64,000 nt of DNA, taken from NCBI GenBank assembly GCA_030834895.1, contig JAUQXA010000025.1:1-64000 (forward strand). The letters run 5' to 3'. The notes beneath the pieces were generated by a model. The model had not been told where the DNA came from. It saw only the letters and a list, made by a program, of their open reading frames with translations, and did no database searches. This document shows, in pieces, positions 34,197 to 42,271 of this stretch. Numbering within the stretch: position 1 is the stretch's first letter; the number at the start of each line of letters is the position of its first letter. Source of the DNA: Anaerolineales bacterium. GTDB lineage: Bacteria > Chloroflexota > Anaerolineae > Anaerolineales > Villigracilaceae. The position numbers and the translations under genes were made by a program.

Positions 34197-34559
34197 ATGA
34201 CAAAAATAATGATTGTGGACGACGACACACAGGTCACTACCCTTTTGGGAAAGCTGCTTACAATGGAAGGATATCAAATAACGGCTGTCAACGACAGTTC
34301 AAAAGCGCATGAAACGGCTCTTTCCGTTAAACCCGACCTTTTCCTGCTCGACCTCATGATGCCGGATCCCGACGGTTTCAAACTATGCAGAATGCTGCGC
34401 GCCGACCCAAATTTTCTATTTACGCCGATCATCATCGTCACCGCCCTAGATGACAACGACAGCAGGGTGGTCGCCTTTGGCGCGGGGGCAAACGACTTCA
34501 TCACAAAGCCATTCCACGCCAGTGACCTTGTGGAAGCAATAAGAAAGTTCATCGTATAA
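34197..34559 (+). CDS. Stand-alone response regulator receiver, paralogue 3
   Basis: A 120-residue receiver-only protein, nearest to paralogue 1: IMIVDDDTQVTTLLGKLL, phosphoacceptor in FLLDLMMPDPDGFKLCRML, IIIVTALDDNDSRVVAFGAGAND and FITKPF. A TATAAT lies at 34100-34105, and AGGAAAA precedes the ATG. A clear terminator follows. Without an output domain it probably acts by protein contact or as a phosphate sink. Confidence 0.9.
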   Translation: MTKIMIVDDDTQVTTLLGKLLTMEGYQITAVNDSSKAHETALSVKPDLFLLDLMMPDPDGFKLCRMLRADPNFLFTPIIIVTALDDNDSRVVAFGAGANDFITKPFHASDLVEAIRKFIV

Positions 34560-34576
34560 AAACAGGAGCGTTTGCT

Positions 34577-34617
34577 AAAACACCTTTGTCCTGGAAACGG
34601 CAAAGGTGTTTTTTATT
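34577..34617 (+). terminator. Rho-independent terminator after receiver 3
   Basis: AAAACACCTTTG (34577-34588) pairs with CAAAGGTGTTTT (34601-34612), followed by TTATTT. The 12-bp stem lies shortly past the stop codon. Confidence 0.88.
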
Positions 34618-34645
34618 TCCAAATCAGCCAAAGTCCGTACCCCTA

Positions 34646-34688
34646 TTGACAATTTTTATAAACCGGTTTATAATATAAACTAGTTTAC
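34646..34688 (+). promoter_or_regulatory. Consensus sigma-70 promoter with two tandem operators
   Basis: TTGACA (34646-34651) and TATAAT (34669-34674) match the consensus exactly with a 17-base spacer. A perfect palindrome TATAAACCGGTTTATA (34657-34672) covers the spacer and part of the -10, and a second inverted repeat ATAAACTAGTTTAC (34675-34688) follows. Their centres are 17 bases apart and both share AAAC-NN-GTTT. The downstream operon encodes a winged-helix regulator, so autorepression through these sites is likely. Confidence 0.8.
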
Positions 34689-34702
34689 GAAAAGGAGTAG
34701 AC

Positions 34703-35443
34703 ATGAACGTACAAATTGACACTGTTGTAAAGCGCGCCCGTGGATATTGGTTTGTGGATGGCTTCATCGAAATCACCTCAGGTATCTTATTCATCCTGCT
34801 GGCGGGAATCATCCTCATCGATGGGTATTCCCCAGAAGACTCATTCCCTTCCTGGTTTCTATCGATGGCAGGCGAAGTTGCAATCGCCAAGCTTTTTGGC
34901 ATCCTGATAGTTGTCCTAGCCCTATGGTGGTTGAAAGACCACTTTACCTACCCGCGCACGGGTTTCGTGAGAGGAAACCACGTGACATCAGCACAGGTAT
35001 TAATCATCCTCAAGAACATGATTCTCTTCGTGCTTCTGCCCATATCCGGGTTGCTGTTCGCCTCCCTGTTAATCTCCTCGGGGAGTGCTGTTTTATCCTC
35101 CATGCCAGCCTGGTTCCCAATTGGGCTGGGTGTCCTATGGGCGATCCTATGCCTGCTTGCAGCGGAATGGTTGGGACTGCCCCGCTTTCGCCTGATTGGG
35201 GCCATGACCTTGCTGGCAGGGATGGCTGTCGGCATTTGGCAGTTTGCGATGGGATTGACAGAGTTCCCAGCGAATATGCGGGTGGAAATCTTACACCCTG
35301 CCATGCTGGAAAGTATCAGCCGCACCCTGGCAAGTTTGGGAATGCTCGTCCTGATCTGCGGTGTTGTGTTGATGTTCTCTGGCATGGTCACCTTCCTGCG
35401 CTATCGCAAAGAAAACCCAACTCCCTATACGGAGGATGTATGA
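34703..35443 (+). CDS. Membrane protein of unknown function in an ABC operon
   Basis: A 246-residue protein with about six hydrophobic helices: a first pair around IEITSGILFILLAGIILID and IAKLFGILIVVLALWWL, then helices around ILFVLLPISGLLFASLLI, FPIGLGVLWAILCLLAAEWL, LIGAMTLLAGMAVGIWQF and LASLGMLVLICGVVLMFSGMVTFL. I do not recognise the family. AAGGAG precedes the ATG, 28 bases after the -10. It is first in a four-gene operon and overlaps the regulator start (ATGA), so it may sense or be served by the ABC transporter. Confidence 0.75.
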   Translation: MNVQIDTVVKRARGYWFVDGFIEITSGILFILLAGIILIDGYSPEDSFPSWFLSMAGEVAIAKLFGILIVVLALWWLKDHFTYPRTGFVRGNHVTSAQVLIILKNMILFVLLPISGLLFASLLISSGSAVLSSMPAWFPIGLGVLWAILCLLAAEWLGLPRFRLIGAMTLLAGMAVGIWQFAMGLTEFPANMRVEILHPAMLESISRTLASLGMLVLICGVVLMFSGMVTFLRYRKENPTPYTEDV

Positions 35444-35751
35444 GTACCTCACCCCAAAGCTTGACCGAATTGGACCGGGTGATCCACGAACCGGCACGCC
35501 TCACGCTGGTAGCCCTGCTCTCTTCTGTCGAATCCGCCGACTTTCTGTTCCTGCTCAAGGAAAGCGGACTGACCAAGGGAAACCTGTCGGTGCATCTGAC
35601 ACGGCTTGAAGAGGCGGGGTACCTCAAGACGGAGAAGACCTTTCGAGGAAAAATCCCACATACCGAATACCGTCTCACCGCCAAAGGAAAAACGGCATTC
35701 GACCAATATCGAAAAAACCTGAGTTCGATCTTTGTACAAAAGAAGGAATAA
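35440..35751 (+). CDS. Winged-helix transcriptional regulator (HTH_34-like)
   Basis: A 103-residue DNA-binding protein. Helices PARLTLVALLSSVESADFLFLLKESGLTKGNLSVHLTRLEEAGYLKTEK fit the winged-helix fold of small ArsR/MarR-like regulators of the HTH_34 group, with the recognition helix at TKGNLSVHLTRLE and a wing at KIPHTEYRLT. The ATG overlaps the upstream stop, and GGAGG sits just before it. The two inverted repeats over the operon promoter are its likely target. The ABC ATPase gene starts directly at its stop. Confidence 0.88.
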   Translation: MSTSPQSLTELDRVIHEPARLTLVALLSSVESADFLFLLKESGLTKGNLSVHLTRLEEAGYLKTEKTFRGKIPHTEYRLTAKGKTAFDQYRKNLSSIFVQKKE

Positions 35752-36651
35752 ATGAATTACGCAATCGAAACAAATGGATTATCAAAATTTTATGGGGATG
35801 TGCGCGCAGTGGACAAAGTTGACCTGCGCGTGAAGCGCGGAGAAGTCTACGGCTTCCTCGGGCTGAACGGCGCGGGCAAGACCACCACCATCCGCGCATT
35901 GTTGGGGATGATCCGCCCGAGCGAGGGAAAGGTTCGGGTGTTGGATCAAGCTCTGGGCGCGGGTGGGCGCGGACCATGGTCACGGGTCGGGCATCTGGTC
36001 GAGAGTCCAGCCGCGTATCCCGAACTCACCGTCCGCGAGAATCTGGACGCGGCGCGACGCCTGCACGGGATTCAAAATCCTAAAGTGGTGGATGAGGCGA
36101 TGGAGAAGTTATCCATCACAACGTATGCGGATCGGAAAGCAGGCACGCTGTCGAGCGGAAACTTCCAGCGGTTGGGTCTGGCGCGGGCGCTGCTGCACAA
36201 GCCTGAGTTGCTGATTTTGGACGAGCCGTCGAACGCGCTCGACCCTGCGGGAATCGTCGAAATCCGCGAGTTGCTGGCGGCGTTGGCACACAAACAAGGC
36301 ACAACGATTTTCATGTCCAGCCATATCTTGACTGAAGTGGATTTACTCGCGGATAGAATCGGAGTCATTCACAAGGGACAGCTGATCGAGGAACTGGATG
36401 CGACACGGCTGGAGGAAATTCGCGCTCGGCAGTTGGTGATTTGCACGCGAGATACGGACAAGGCGCGTGAAGCGCTTGCCGGGTTCGATCTGGTACATTT
36501 CGAAGATGGACGGTTTGCGATCAAAGACACGCGCGCCATCGAAGCTCCCGACATGATTGCGACATTGTTGGTCAATGCCGGAGTCGCGCCCACCCACCTC
36601 GCCATCGAACAGGAAAATCTGGAAGAGTATTTCCTGCGGCTGACGCAATAG
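35752..36651 (+). CDS. ABC transporter ATP-binding protein
   Basis: A 299-residue ATPase of the exporter type. Walker A GLNGAGKTTTIRALL, the signature LSSGNFQRLGLARALL (LSSGN instead of LSGGQ), and Walker B LLILDEPSNALDPAG are visible, with an H-loop in FMSSHILTE and a C-terminal domain typical of ABC-2 exporters. It begins one base after the regulator's stop codon, so it is translationally linked. The permease follows at 36734. Substrate unknown; drugs, peptides or lipids are all possible. Confidence 0.92.
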   Translation: MNYAIETNGLSKFYGDVRAVDKVDLRVKRGEVYGFLGLNGAGKTTTIRALLGMIRPSEGKVRVLDQALGAGGRGPWSRVGHLVESPAAYPELTVRENLDAARRLHGIQNPKVVDEAMEKLSITTYADRKAGTLSSGNFQRLGLARALLHKPELLILDEPSNALDPAGIVEIRELLAALAHKQGTTIFMSSHILTEVDLLADRIGVIHKGQLIEELDATRLEEIRARQLVICTRDTDKAREALAGFDLVHFEDGRFAIKDTRAIEAPDMIATLLVNAGVAPTHLAIEQENLEEYFLRLTQ

Positions 36652-36733
36652 ATTAATAATAGTGGAGTTCAACGACTCCTGTGGTTGGTTGTCGAAAGTC
36701 AGGAGACTTTTGAGTCCAAATAAAGAGGACATA

Positions 36734-37522
36734 ATGAAAAACTTTCTCTCCGCCCTCTGGGTGGAAACACTTAAGACACGCCGTTCCAAAGTACCGTTCT
36801 TCACCACGCTGGGATTTTTGATCCTGCCGCTGGTGGGTGGGCTTTTCATGATTATTTTGAAAGACCCCGAAGCCGCAAAGTCGATGGGGTTGATCAGCGC
36901 GAAGGCGCAGTTGACCGCCGGCACGGCGGACTGGTTTTCCTTCTTCGGCATTCTCGCGCAGGGAGTCGCCGTGGGCGGAGCCATCCTCTTCGCCATCATC
37001 ACCGCTTGGGTCTTCGGGCGCGAGTTCTCCGACCGCACCGCAAAGGAATTACTGGCATTGCCCACTTCACGCGAAGCCATCATCGGGGCGAAGTTTGTCG
37101 TCGTCGCGGTGTGGACATTTGGGTTGAGCGTCGTCATCTTCGGGCTGGGACTCCTCGTTGGGTATTGGGTCGTCATCCCAGGTTGGTCGATAGAGTTGTT
37201 CCGCTCTGCAACGGCGGGTGTGCTCGGCTCCGCCCTGTTGACAATTGCCATGCTTCCTTTTGTGGCGCTGGTCGCCAGCATGGGACGCGGCTACCTGCCC
37301 GCTTTCGGTTGGGCAGTTTTGACAGTGATGTTGTCCCAGATTGCGGCGGCGACAGGCTGGGGCGACTGGTTCCCCTGGGCCGTGTCCGCTTTGTTTAGCG
37401 AGGCGGCGGGTCCACGCGCAGAGTTGCTTGGGTTGCACAGTTACCTGGTTGTGATTCTCTTCAGTGGCATCGGGTTTGCAGCCACATTTTACTGGTGGCG
37501 AAACGCAGACCAGACGCGGTAA
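36734..37522 (+). CDS. ABC-2 type transporter permease
   Basis: A 262-residue membrane protein with six helices, the ABC-2 layout. The N-terminal MKNFLSALWVETLKTRRSKVPFF leads to FLILPLVGGLFMIIL, then AVGGAILFAIITAWVFGREFSDRTAKELLALPTSRE, a typical coupling segment. The ATG at 36734 has AGAGGAC upstream; an upstream in-frame extension to 36662 lacks support. It pairs with the ATPase at 35752. A strong hairpin follows the stop. Confidence 0.9.
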   Translation: MKNFLSALWVETLKTRRSKVPFFTTLGFLILPLVGGLFMIILKDPEAAKSMGLISAKAQLTAGTADWFSFFGILAQGVAVGGAILFAIITAWVFGREFSDRTAKELLALPTSREAIIGAKFVVVAVWTFGLSVVIFGLGLLVGYWVVIPGWSIELFRSATAGVLGSALLTIAMLPFVALVASMGRGYLPAFGWAVLTVMLSQIAAATGWGDWFPWAVSALFSEAAGPRAELLGLHSYLVVILFSGIGFAATFYWWRNADQTR

Positions 37523-37527
37523 GTCCT

Positions 37528-37564
37528 CTCCACTTTCCAATTTCCGCGAAATTGGGAAGTGGAG
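37528..37564. repeat. 17-bp stem hairpin after the ABC permease
   Basis: CTCCACTTTCCAATTTC (37528-37544) pairs with its near-complement at 37548-37564 across a three-base loop, with one G-U pair. There is no T-run on the plus strand. It lies just beyond the permease stop and may end or protect the operon mRNA. Confidence 0.6.
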
Positions 37565-37608
37565 GATAAAATTAGGGAGGAAAACAAATTTCATGGAGAT
37601 CACACATT

Positions 37609-38418
37609 ATGTCCACTGAAGTTATCACTCAATTCGTCAACACTTATCTCATGCCACTTGGCTGGAAGTTGATCGGCGCAGTCGTCGTCTGGATCATCGG
37701 CGGGTGGATCATCAATCTGCTGGTAAAGGCGCTCGATAAAGCCATGCAGCGCCGCAATATAGACCAAACTCTCGCCAAATATGCGCACGGCGGAGCTAAT
37801 ATCGTCCTGCGCACCCTGCTGGTAATCATCATCTTCAGCCTGCTGGGAATCGAAACCACTTCGTTCGCCGCACTGATCGCCGCGGCTGGAGTCGCCATCG
37901 GCGCGGCATGGGCTGGTCTGCTGGCGCACTTTGCAGCGGGCATCTTCCTGATTTTCCTTCATCCGTTCAAGGTCGGGGATGCAGTGACGGTGGGAGGTGT
38001 CACAGGCGTGGTGAAGGAAATCGGTTTGTTCTCCACCGCTCTCGACACAGCGGACAATGTCCGCGTGCATGTGGGAAACAACACCATCTTTTCGGGCAAC
38101 ATCCAGAACTTCTCGATCAATCCCAACCGCCGCGTGGACTTGACCGCCCAGATCGCGCATGAGACCGACCCCGCCGACGCGATCCAACGCATCGAGAAGA
38201 AGTTGAAGGAAATCCCCAACGTGCTGGCTGACCCTGCCCCTGTGGTGGAAATCCTGAACTTCAACGAGTACGGGACGGTGCTGGCGGTGAGACCGTTCTG
38301 CGCGCCCGACCATTACTGGCAGGTTTATTTCGACGTGAACAAAGCCATTATAGAGGTCGGCGCTGAAGGCAAATACAAAGTCCCCGCCCGCCGGATGGCG
38401 ACGAGAAGCTCCAGATAA
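37609..38418 (+). CDS. Small-conductance mechanosensitive channel (MscS family)
   Basis: A 269-residue membrane protein. Three N-terminal helices (KLIGAVVVWIIGGWIINLLV; VLRTLLVIIIFSLLGIETTSFAALIAAAGVAIGAAWAGLLAHFAAGIFLI) include the Gly/Ala-rich pore helix TM3. A beta domain follows (PFKVGDAVTVGGVTGVVKEIGLFST) and then the cytoplasmic alpha/beta cage. It releases solutes on osmotic down-shock. GGAG precedes the ATG. Confidence 0.92.
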   Translation: MSTEVITQFVNTYLMPLGWKLIGAVVVWIIGGWIINLLVKALDKAMQRRNIDQTLAKYAHGGANIVLRTLLVIIIFSLLGIETTSFAALIAAAGVAIGAAWAGLLAHFAAGIFLIFLHPFKVGDAVTVGGVTGVVKEIGLFSTALDTADNVRVHVGNNTIFSGNIQNFSINPNRRVDLTAQIAHETDPADAIQRIEKKLKEIPNVLADPAPVVEILNFNEYGTVLAVRPFCAPDHYWQVYFDVNKAIIEVGAEGKYKVPARRMATRSSR

Positions 38419-38460
38419 AAAGACGCTGCATCGGGTAAATATCCACGGTAAACTTGGCGG

Positions 38461-39585
38461 ATGTCAAAATCCTTGGAAGTTGTCAGGCTGTTCTTAAAGC
38501 TGGGATTCACAGCCTTTGGTGGTCCCGCCGCACACATTGCCATCATGCACGATGAGGTGGTCAAACGCCGCGGATGGTTGACCGACGAGGAATTCCTCGA
38601 CCTGCTTGGCGCGACCAACCTGATCCCCGGGCCAAACTCCACAGAAATGGCAATCCATATCGGATATCGGCGGGCGGGCTGGGCAGGATTACTGCTTGCC
38701 GGACTCTGTTTCGTCCTCCCCGCCACCTCGATCGTTCTTTTGTTCTCATGGGCATACGTCCGCTTTGGGACACTGCCGCAGATTGGATGGCTGCTTTACG
38801 GCGTCAAACCGGTTGTGATCGCCATCATCGCCCAGGCGCTATGGGAACTTGGCAAAAAGGCCTTCAAGACGCGCCTGGCCATGGTCGTTGCCCTCATCGT
38901 ATTCGGTCTATATTTCTTCAAAGTAAATGAGATCATCCTGCTCTTCACGGGCGGATTCTTCGTGATGCTTGTCCTCAACTTTCAGCGGTGGAGGAAATTC
39001 TCGCTCCCTCCCCTTTTGCTCCCCCTCGGCGGGGCGCTGCTGGCTCAAATGTCCATCCCGTTCAGTCTGCCGGTCTTATTTCTCACCTTCCTCAAGATCG
39101 GCGCCGTCTTATATGGAAGCGGCTACGTTCTGCTTGCCTTTCTGCGCAATGACTTCGTGCTGCGCCTCGGCTGGCTGACAGACCAGCAGCTTATCGACGC
39201 GATTGCCATTGGTCAGGTCACGCCGGGACCGCTGTTTACCGCCGCAACCTTCATTGGATATATTCTTGGCGGCACATCGGGTGCGCTTCTGGCAACGCTT
39301 GGCATCTTCCTGCCATCGTTCATTTTCGTTGCGATATCCAATCCGCTCATCCCCAAGGTCCGCAACTCACCCTGGATGAGCGGATTATTGGACGGAGTGA
39401 ACGCCTCATCCCTTGGGTTAATGGCCGCTGTGACCTTTCAACTGGCGTCCTCCTCCCTATCGGACCTTTACACTGTTGCCATTACAATTATTTCGCTGAT
39501 CCTGCTCCTGCGCTGGAAAGTCAACTCGACATGGATGATCGCAGGCGGAGCCATGATTGGCTTCATAGTTTCAAGCATTCGATAG
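38461..39585 (+). CDS. chrA: Chromate transporter (CHR family, two-domain)
   Basis: A 374-residue membrane protein made of two homologous CHR halves. The first shows FLKLGFTAFGGPAAHIAIMHDEVV and LLGATNLIPGPNSTEMAIHIGYRRAGWAGL; the second FLKIGAVLYGSGYVLLAFLRNDFV and AIAIGQVTPGPLFTAATFIGYILGG. Such proteins efflux chromate or related anions. No chromate reductase or regulator is adjacent. Confidence 0.92.
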   Translation: MSKSLEVVRLFLKLGFTAFGGPAAHIAIMHDEVVKRRGWLTDEEFLDLLGATNLIPGPNSTEMAIHIGYRRAGWAGLLLAGLCFVLPATSIVLLFSWAYVRFGTLPQIGWLLYGVKPVVIAIIAQALWELGKKAFKTRLAMVVALIVFGLYFFKVNEIILLFTGGFFVMLVLNFQRWRKFSLPPLLLPLGGALLAQMSIPFSLPVLFLTFLKIGAVLYGSGYVLLAFLRNDFVLRLGWLTDQQLIDAIAIGQVTPGPLFTAATFIGYILGGTSGALLATLGIFLPSFIFVAISNPLIPKVRNSPWMSGLLDGVNASSLGLMAAVTFQLASSSLSDLYTVAITIISLILLLRWKVNSTWMIAGGAMIGFIVSSIR

Positions 39586-39600
39586 CACTGGACTTACACA

Positions 39601-40023
39601 ATGCCCATCTCACCCACTTATGTCAAATCGTTCACCATTCCCCAAAATGCCATCGACGAAAACGGTCACGTCAACAACGTGGTTTACGTCCAGTGGATGC
39701 AGGACATCGCCGTGGAGCATTACGCCTCCATCGGCGGGATAGAGGCTCAGGGGCCGGACGCCACCTGGGTCGTGCGCAGTCACAAGGTTGAGTATTTTCT
39801 ACCCGCCTACGAAGGCGAGGAGGTGGAAGTCCGCACGTGGGTGGAGAACATCCAGCGGGTGCGTTCGCTGCGGAAGTACGAGTTCGTCCGCAAGGCGGAT
39901 GAGAAGATATTAGTGAAGGGTGAAACGGACTGGGTGTTTGTGGACATAAAGAGCGGGCGTCCGCTGGCGATACCGAAGGAGGTGGCGGGGGTGTTTGAGG
40001 ATTTAGGAATGAGTGAGAAGTAA
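39601..40023 (+). CDS. Acyl-CoA thioesterase (4HBT hotdog fold)
   Basis: A 140-residue hotdog-fold protein. The helix-leading motif AIDENGHVNNVVYVQWMQDIAVEH holds the Asp/His pair of the YbgC/FadM type 4HBT enzymes, followed by VRSHKVEYFLPAYEGEEVEVRTWV. It should hydrolyse acyl-CoA or acyl-ACP. It lies 15 bases after chrA in the same direction and is convergent with the duplicated-domain gene. Confidence 0.88.
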   Translation: MPISPTYVKSFTIPQNAIDENGHVNNVVYVQWMQDIAVEHYASIGGIEAQGPDATWVVRSHKVEYFLPAYEGEEVEVRTWVENIQRVRSLRKYEFVRKADEKILVKGETDWVFVDIKSGRPLAIPKEVAGVFEDLGMSEK

Positions 40024-40072
40024 AAAGCGCGTCCATCTCTGGTACGCACTTTTTCGCTGCAACTTTGCAAAA

Positions 40073-40654
40073 TTACAAGTCTCTCCCAAACCTCTCCAGA
40101 ATCGCCGCCCAAATCCTCGTCATCCCCTTCAGGCTACCGAGGATCATCGCCACGCCGAGCAGGAGACTCCAAAAGAGGACCTGTCCGTTCATTCCCAGGA
40201 AAAGCATCTCGAACAGGAAGGTTTCAGTGCTGGCGGAGTAAACCTGGTAGAGTTGGGAAATCGCGAAGATAACAAGCGTCACACCGGAGATGAACGTAAA
40301 CAGAGCCAGCATCACCAGCACCGGCGATTGGGAAATTGTGATCTTATCTTCATTTTCAGCGGCAAGACGGTTGACAAGCGTCTCCGCCCGCTTCCAATCC
40401 ATATCCGCCTTTTCGCAGACCTCCCTCACGATGTCATCCATGTTGCGGGCATCCGCCAAATCTGCCAAAATCTTTTGGGATAGGGCAATCCTGTCTTTGT
40501 TCTCGACAAAAAGACGGGTTACATAGGACTCCGCACTCTTCGCATCCAAGCCGGTCTTTTCACGGACCTCGCTCACGATGTCATCCAGATTGCGGGCATT
40601 ATTCAGGTCTTCCAAAACCTGTTCCGCCACTTCCATCGGGACCATTGCGGCCAT
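40073..40654 (-). CDS. Membrane protein with a tandemly duplicated domain, function unknown
   Basis: About 193 residues. Two copies of a roughly 50-residue acidic helical unit stand in tandem: EQVLEDLNNARNLDDIVSEV...RLFVENKDRIALSQ, then QKILADLADARNMDDIVREV...RLAAENEDKITISQ. Two membrane helices follow (VLVMLALFTFISGVTLVIFAI; VLFWSLLLGVAMILGSL), then a short basic tail. The duplicated part should be cytosolic. I do not recognise the family. The ATG at 40654 has GAAGG upstream that overlaps the aldo/keto reductase end, so both genes are probably one unit. Confidence 0.75.
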   Translation of the reverse strand: MAAMVPMEVAEQVLEDLNNARNLDDIVSEVREKTGLDAKSAESYVTRLFVENKDRIALSQKILADLADARNMDDIVREVCEKADMDWKRAETLVNRLAAENEDKITISQSPVLVMLALFTFISGVTLVIFAISQLYQVYSASTETFLFEMLFLGMNGQVLFWSLLLGVAMILGSLKGMTRIWAAILERFGRDL

Positions 40655-40671
40655 GTCAACCCTTCCCAAAG

Positions 40672-41652
40672 CTACTCTTCCTCATCTTCATTTTTCCAAG
40701 CCGTCATCCGGCTGAGAAAGGCGATTTCATCTTCGGCAAGCCTGACCTTCAATGCGCCGAGGTTTTCCTTCAACTGTTCGATAGAGGTTGCGCCGATGAT
40801 CGGGCTGGTGATGACCGGGTCAGCCAGAAGCCACGCAAGCGCAATCTGTGAGATGGTGGCTTTGTAACGCAACGCCATCACTTCCATTTCGTCGATCAAG
40901 GCAAGGTTCTTCTCGGTCATGTCGCGCTTTCGTCCCTCGGCGCGTTTGCTGTCTGGCAGGGTTTCGTTCCTGCGATACTTGCCGGTCAGGAATCCGCCCG
41001 CCAGCGGACTGTACGGAATCACCGCAAGTCCGTATGTCAGACACACGGCGTGTAACTCGCGTTCGAATTCGTCACGGTGAATCAGGTTGTAATGCGGCTG
41101 GAGGGAATCGTAGCGCACAAGGTTGTACTTATCCGATGTCCACAAGGCTTGCATCAACTCCCAGGCGGCATAGTTGGACGCGCCCATGTAGCGGACTTTT
41201 CCCTGCCGGACGAGGTCATCGAATGCGCGCAGGGTCTCCTCAATGGGCGTATCATCATCCGTCCAGTGGGCTTGATACAGGTCGATGTAATCGGTTTGCA
41301 GGCGACGGAGGGACGCGTCCACAGCGTTGACGATGTGGACGCGACTCAAGCCCTGATCGTTCGGTCCCTTACCCATCGTCCCACGGACTTTGGTCGCCAG
41401 CACGATCTGGTCGCGTGGAATTTTTGCCTGCTTCATCCAATTGCCGATGTAGGTCTCAGAGATGCCGCCGGGGTTGCCATCCACCCAACGCGAGTAGATA
41501 TCCGCGGTGTCAAAGAAGTTGATCCCCACATCGAAAGTCGCAGAGAGCACGCGCTGCGAATCTGTTTCGTTCAGTGACCAGCCGAATTGCATCGTCCCCA
41601 TGCAAAGCGGTGACACTTTGAGTCCCGTCCTGCCAAGTTTCCTGTAATCCAC
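40672..41652 (-). CDS. Aldo/keto reductase
   Basis: A 326-residue NADPH-dependent oxidoreductase with a TIM-barrel fold. The catalytic tetrad is visible: Asp and Tyr in [12 protein letters not shown], Lys in LATKVRG, His in LYQAHWTDD. The cofactor region is around [19 protein letters not shown]. The N-terminus [21 protein letters not shown] is typical. The start is a GTG at 41652 behind GGAGG. Substrate not determined. Confidence 0.93.
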   Translation of the reverse strand: MDYRKLGRTGLKVSPLCMGTMQFGWSLNETDSQRVLSATFDVGINFFDTADIYSRWVDGNPGGISETYIGNWMKQAKIPRDQIVLATKVRGTMGKGPNDQGLSRVHIVNAVDASLRRLQTDYIDLYQAHWTDDDTPIEETLRAFDDLVRQGKVRYMGASNYAAWELMQALWTSDKYNLVRYDSLQPHYNLIHRDEFERELHAVCLTYGLAVIPYSPLAGGFLTGKYRRNETLPDSKRAEGRKRDMTEKNLALIDEMEVMALRYKATISQIALAWLLADPVITSPIIGATSIEQLKENLGALKVRLAEDEIAFLSRMTAWKNEDEEE

Positions 41653-41683
41653 GTAAACCTCCGTTTTGATGGATTATAGCAAC

Positions 41684-41713
41684 AAAAAAACTGTCTTCGT
41701 CTCCAAAGACAGC
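41684..41713 (-). terminator. Rho-independent terminator of the lipoprotein gene
   Basis: On the minus strand CTGTCTT pairs with AAGACAG (plus 41691-41697 and 41706-41712), followed by TTTTTTT. It lies 22 bases past the lipoprotein stop and upstream of the aldo/keto reductase. Confidence 0.85.
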
Positions 41714-41734
41714 CTCGACATACTTTGTAAAATT

Positions 41735-42148
41735 CTATTGAACCGAGAAATTCAAGGTATGGACAAGCGCACCATTCAGATACAATTCGACCTTGTATTC
41801 ACCGGCAGGCCAGGGTTCCACGCTGGTAAGCTCAAAAGATACATAGTTGTATAAACTCTTGTCCTCGATGGTCAGGGAACTTGACTCGATCTCGCCGGAT
41901 TCATAATCTTCGGCGCTGACAAGATACCATTTTGCATCCACAACACTGCCCGTCTCCACGTTGCTCAAGTCCGCCACGGCGTAGAAAGCGTTACCGCCCG
42001 AATAAACTGTTACTTTATCCGTCCCATCGGAATTTGTAGACATGCGCGGATTGGTCAGGCTCGGCTCACCGCCGCCAAATGCGCATGCAAGCGTGGAAAC
42101 CATTAATGCAATTAAAGCAAACAACGCCGAAAGTTTTTTTGACTTCAT
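41735..42148 (-). CDS. Small predicted lipoprotein
   Basis: A 137-residue secreted protein. The N-terminal signal (LSALFALIALMVSTLAC) ends in a lipobox with the lipidated cysteine at position 22. The rest is beta-rich (DKVTVYSGGNAFYAVADLS; WPAGEYKVELYLNGALVHTLNFSV), suggesting an immunoglobulin-like or carbohydrate-binding sandwich. AAAGGAG precedes the ATG. It is flanked by terminators, so it is transcribed alone. Function unknown. Confidence 0.8.
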   Translation of the reverse strand: MKSKKLSALFALIALMVSTLACAFGGGEPSLTNPRMSTNSDGTDKVTVYSGGNAFYAVADLSNVETGSVVDAKWYLVSAEDYESGEIESSSLTIEDKSLYNYVSFELTSVEPWPAGEYKVELYLNGALVHTLNFSVQ

Positions 42149-42170
42149 CCTCTTCTTCTCCTTTAGTTGA

Positions 42171-42210
42171 AAAAAAACAGGGTGACAACCAATTCAAAAA
42201 AGTTGTCACC
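42171..42210 (-). terminator. Rho-independent terminator of the alaX gene
   Basis: On the minus strand GGTGACAAC pairs with GTTGTCACC (plus 42181-42189 and 42202-42210), followed by CTGTTTTTTT. It separates the AlaX gene from the lipoprotein gene. Confidence 0.88.
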
Positions 42211-42271
42211 TTCTGCTGTTGATAAATAAATTATACAATGTGGGAAAAAGCAGGGTTATCCCCAATTTAGG

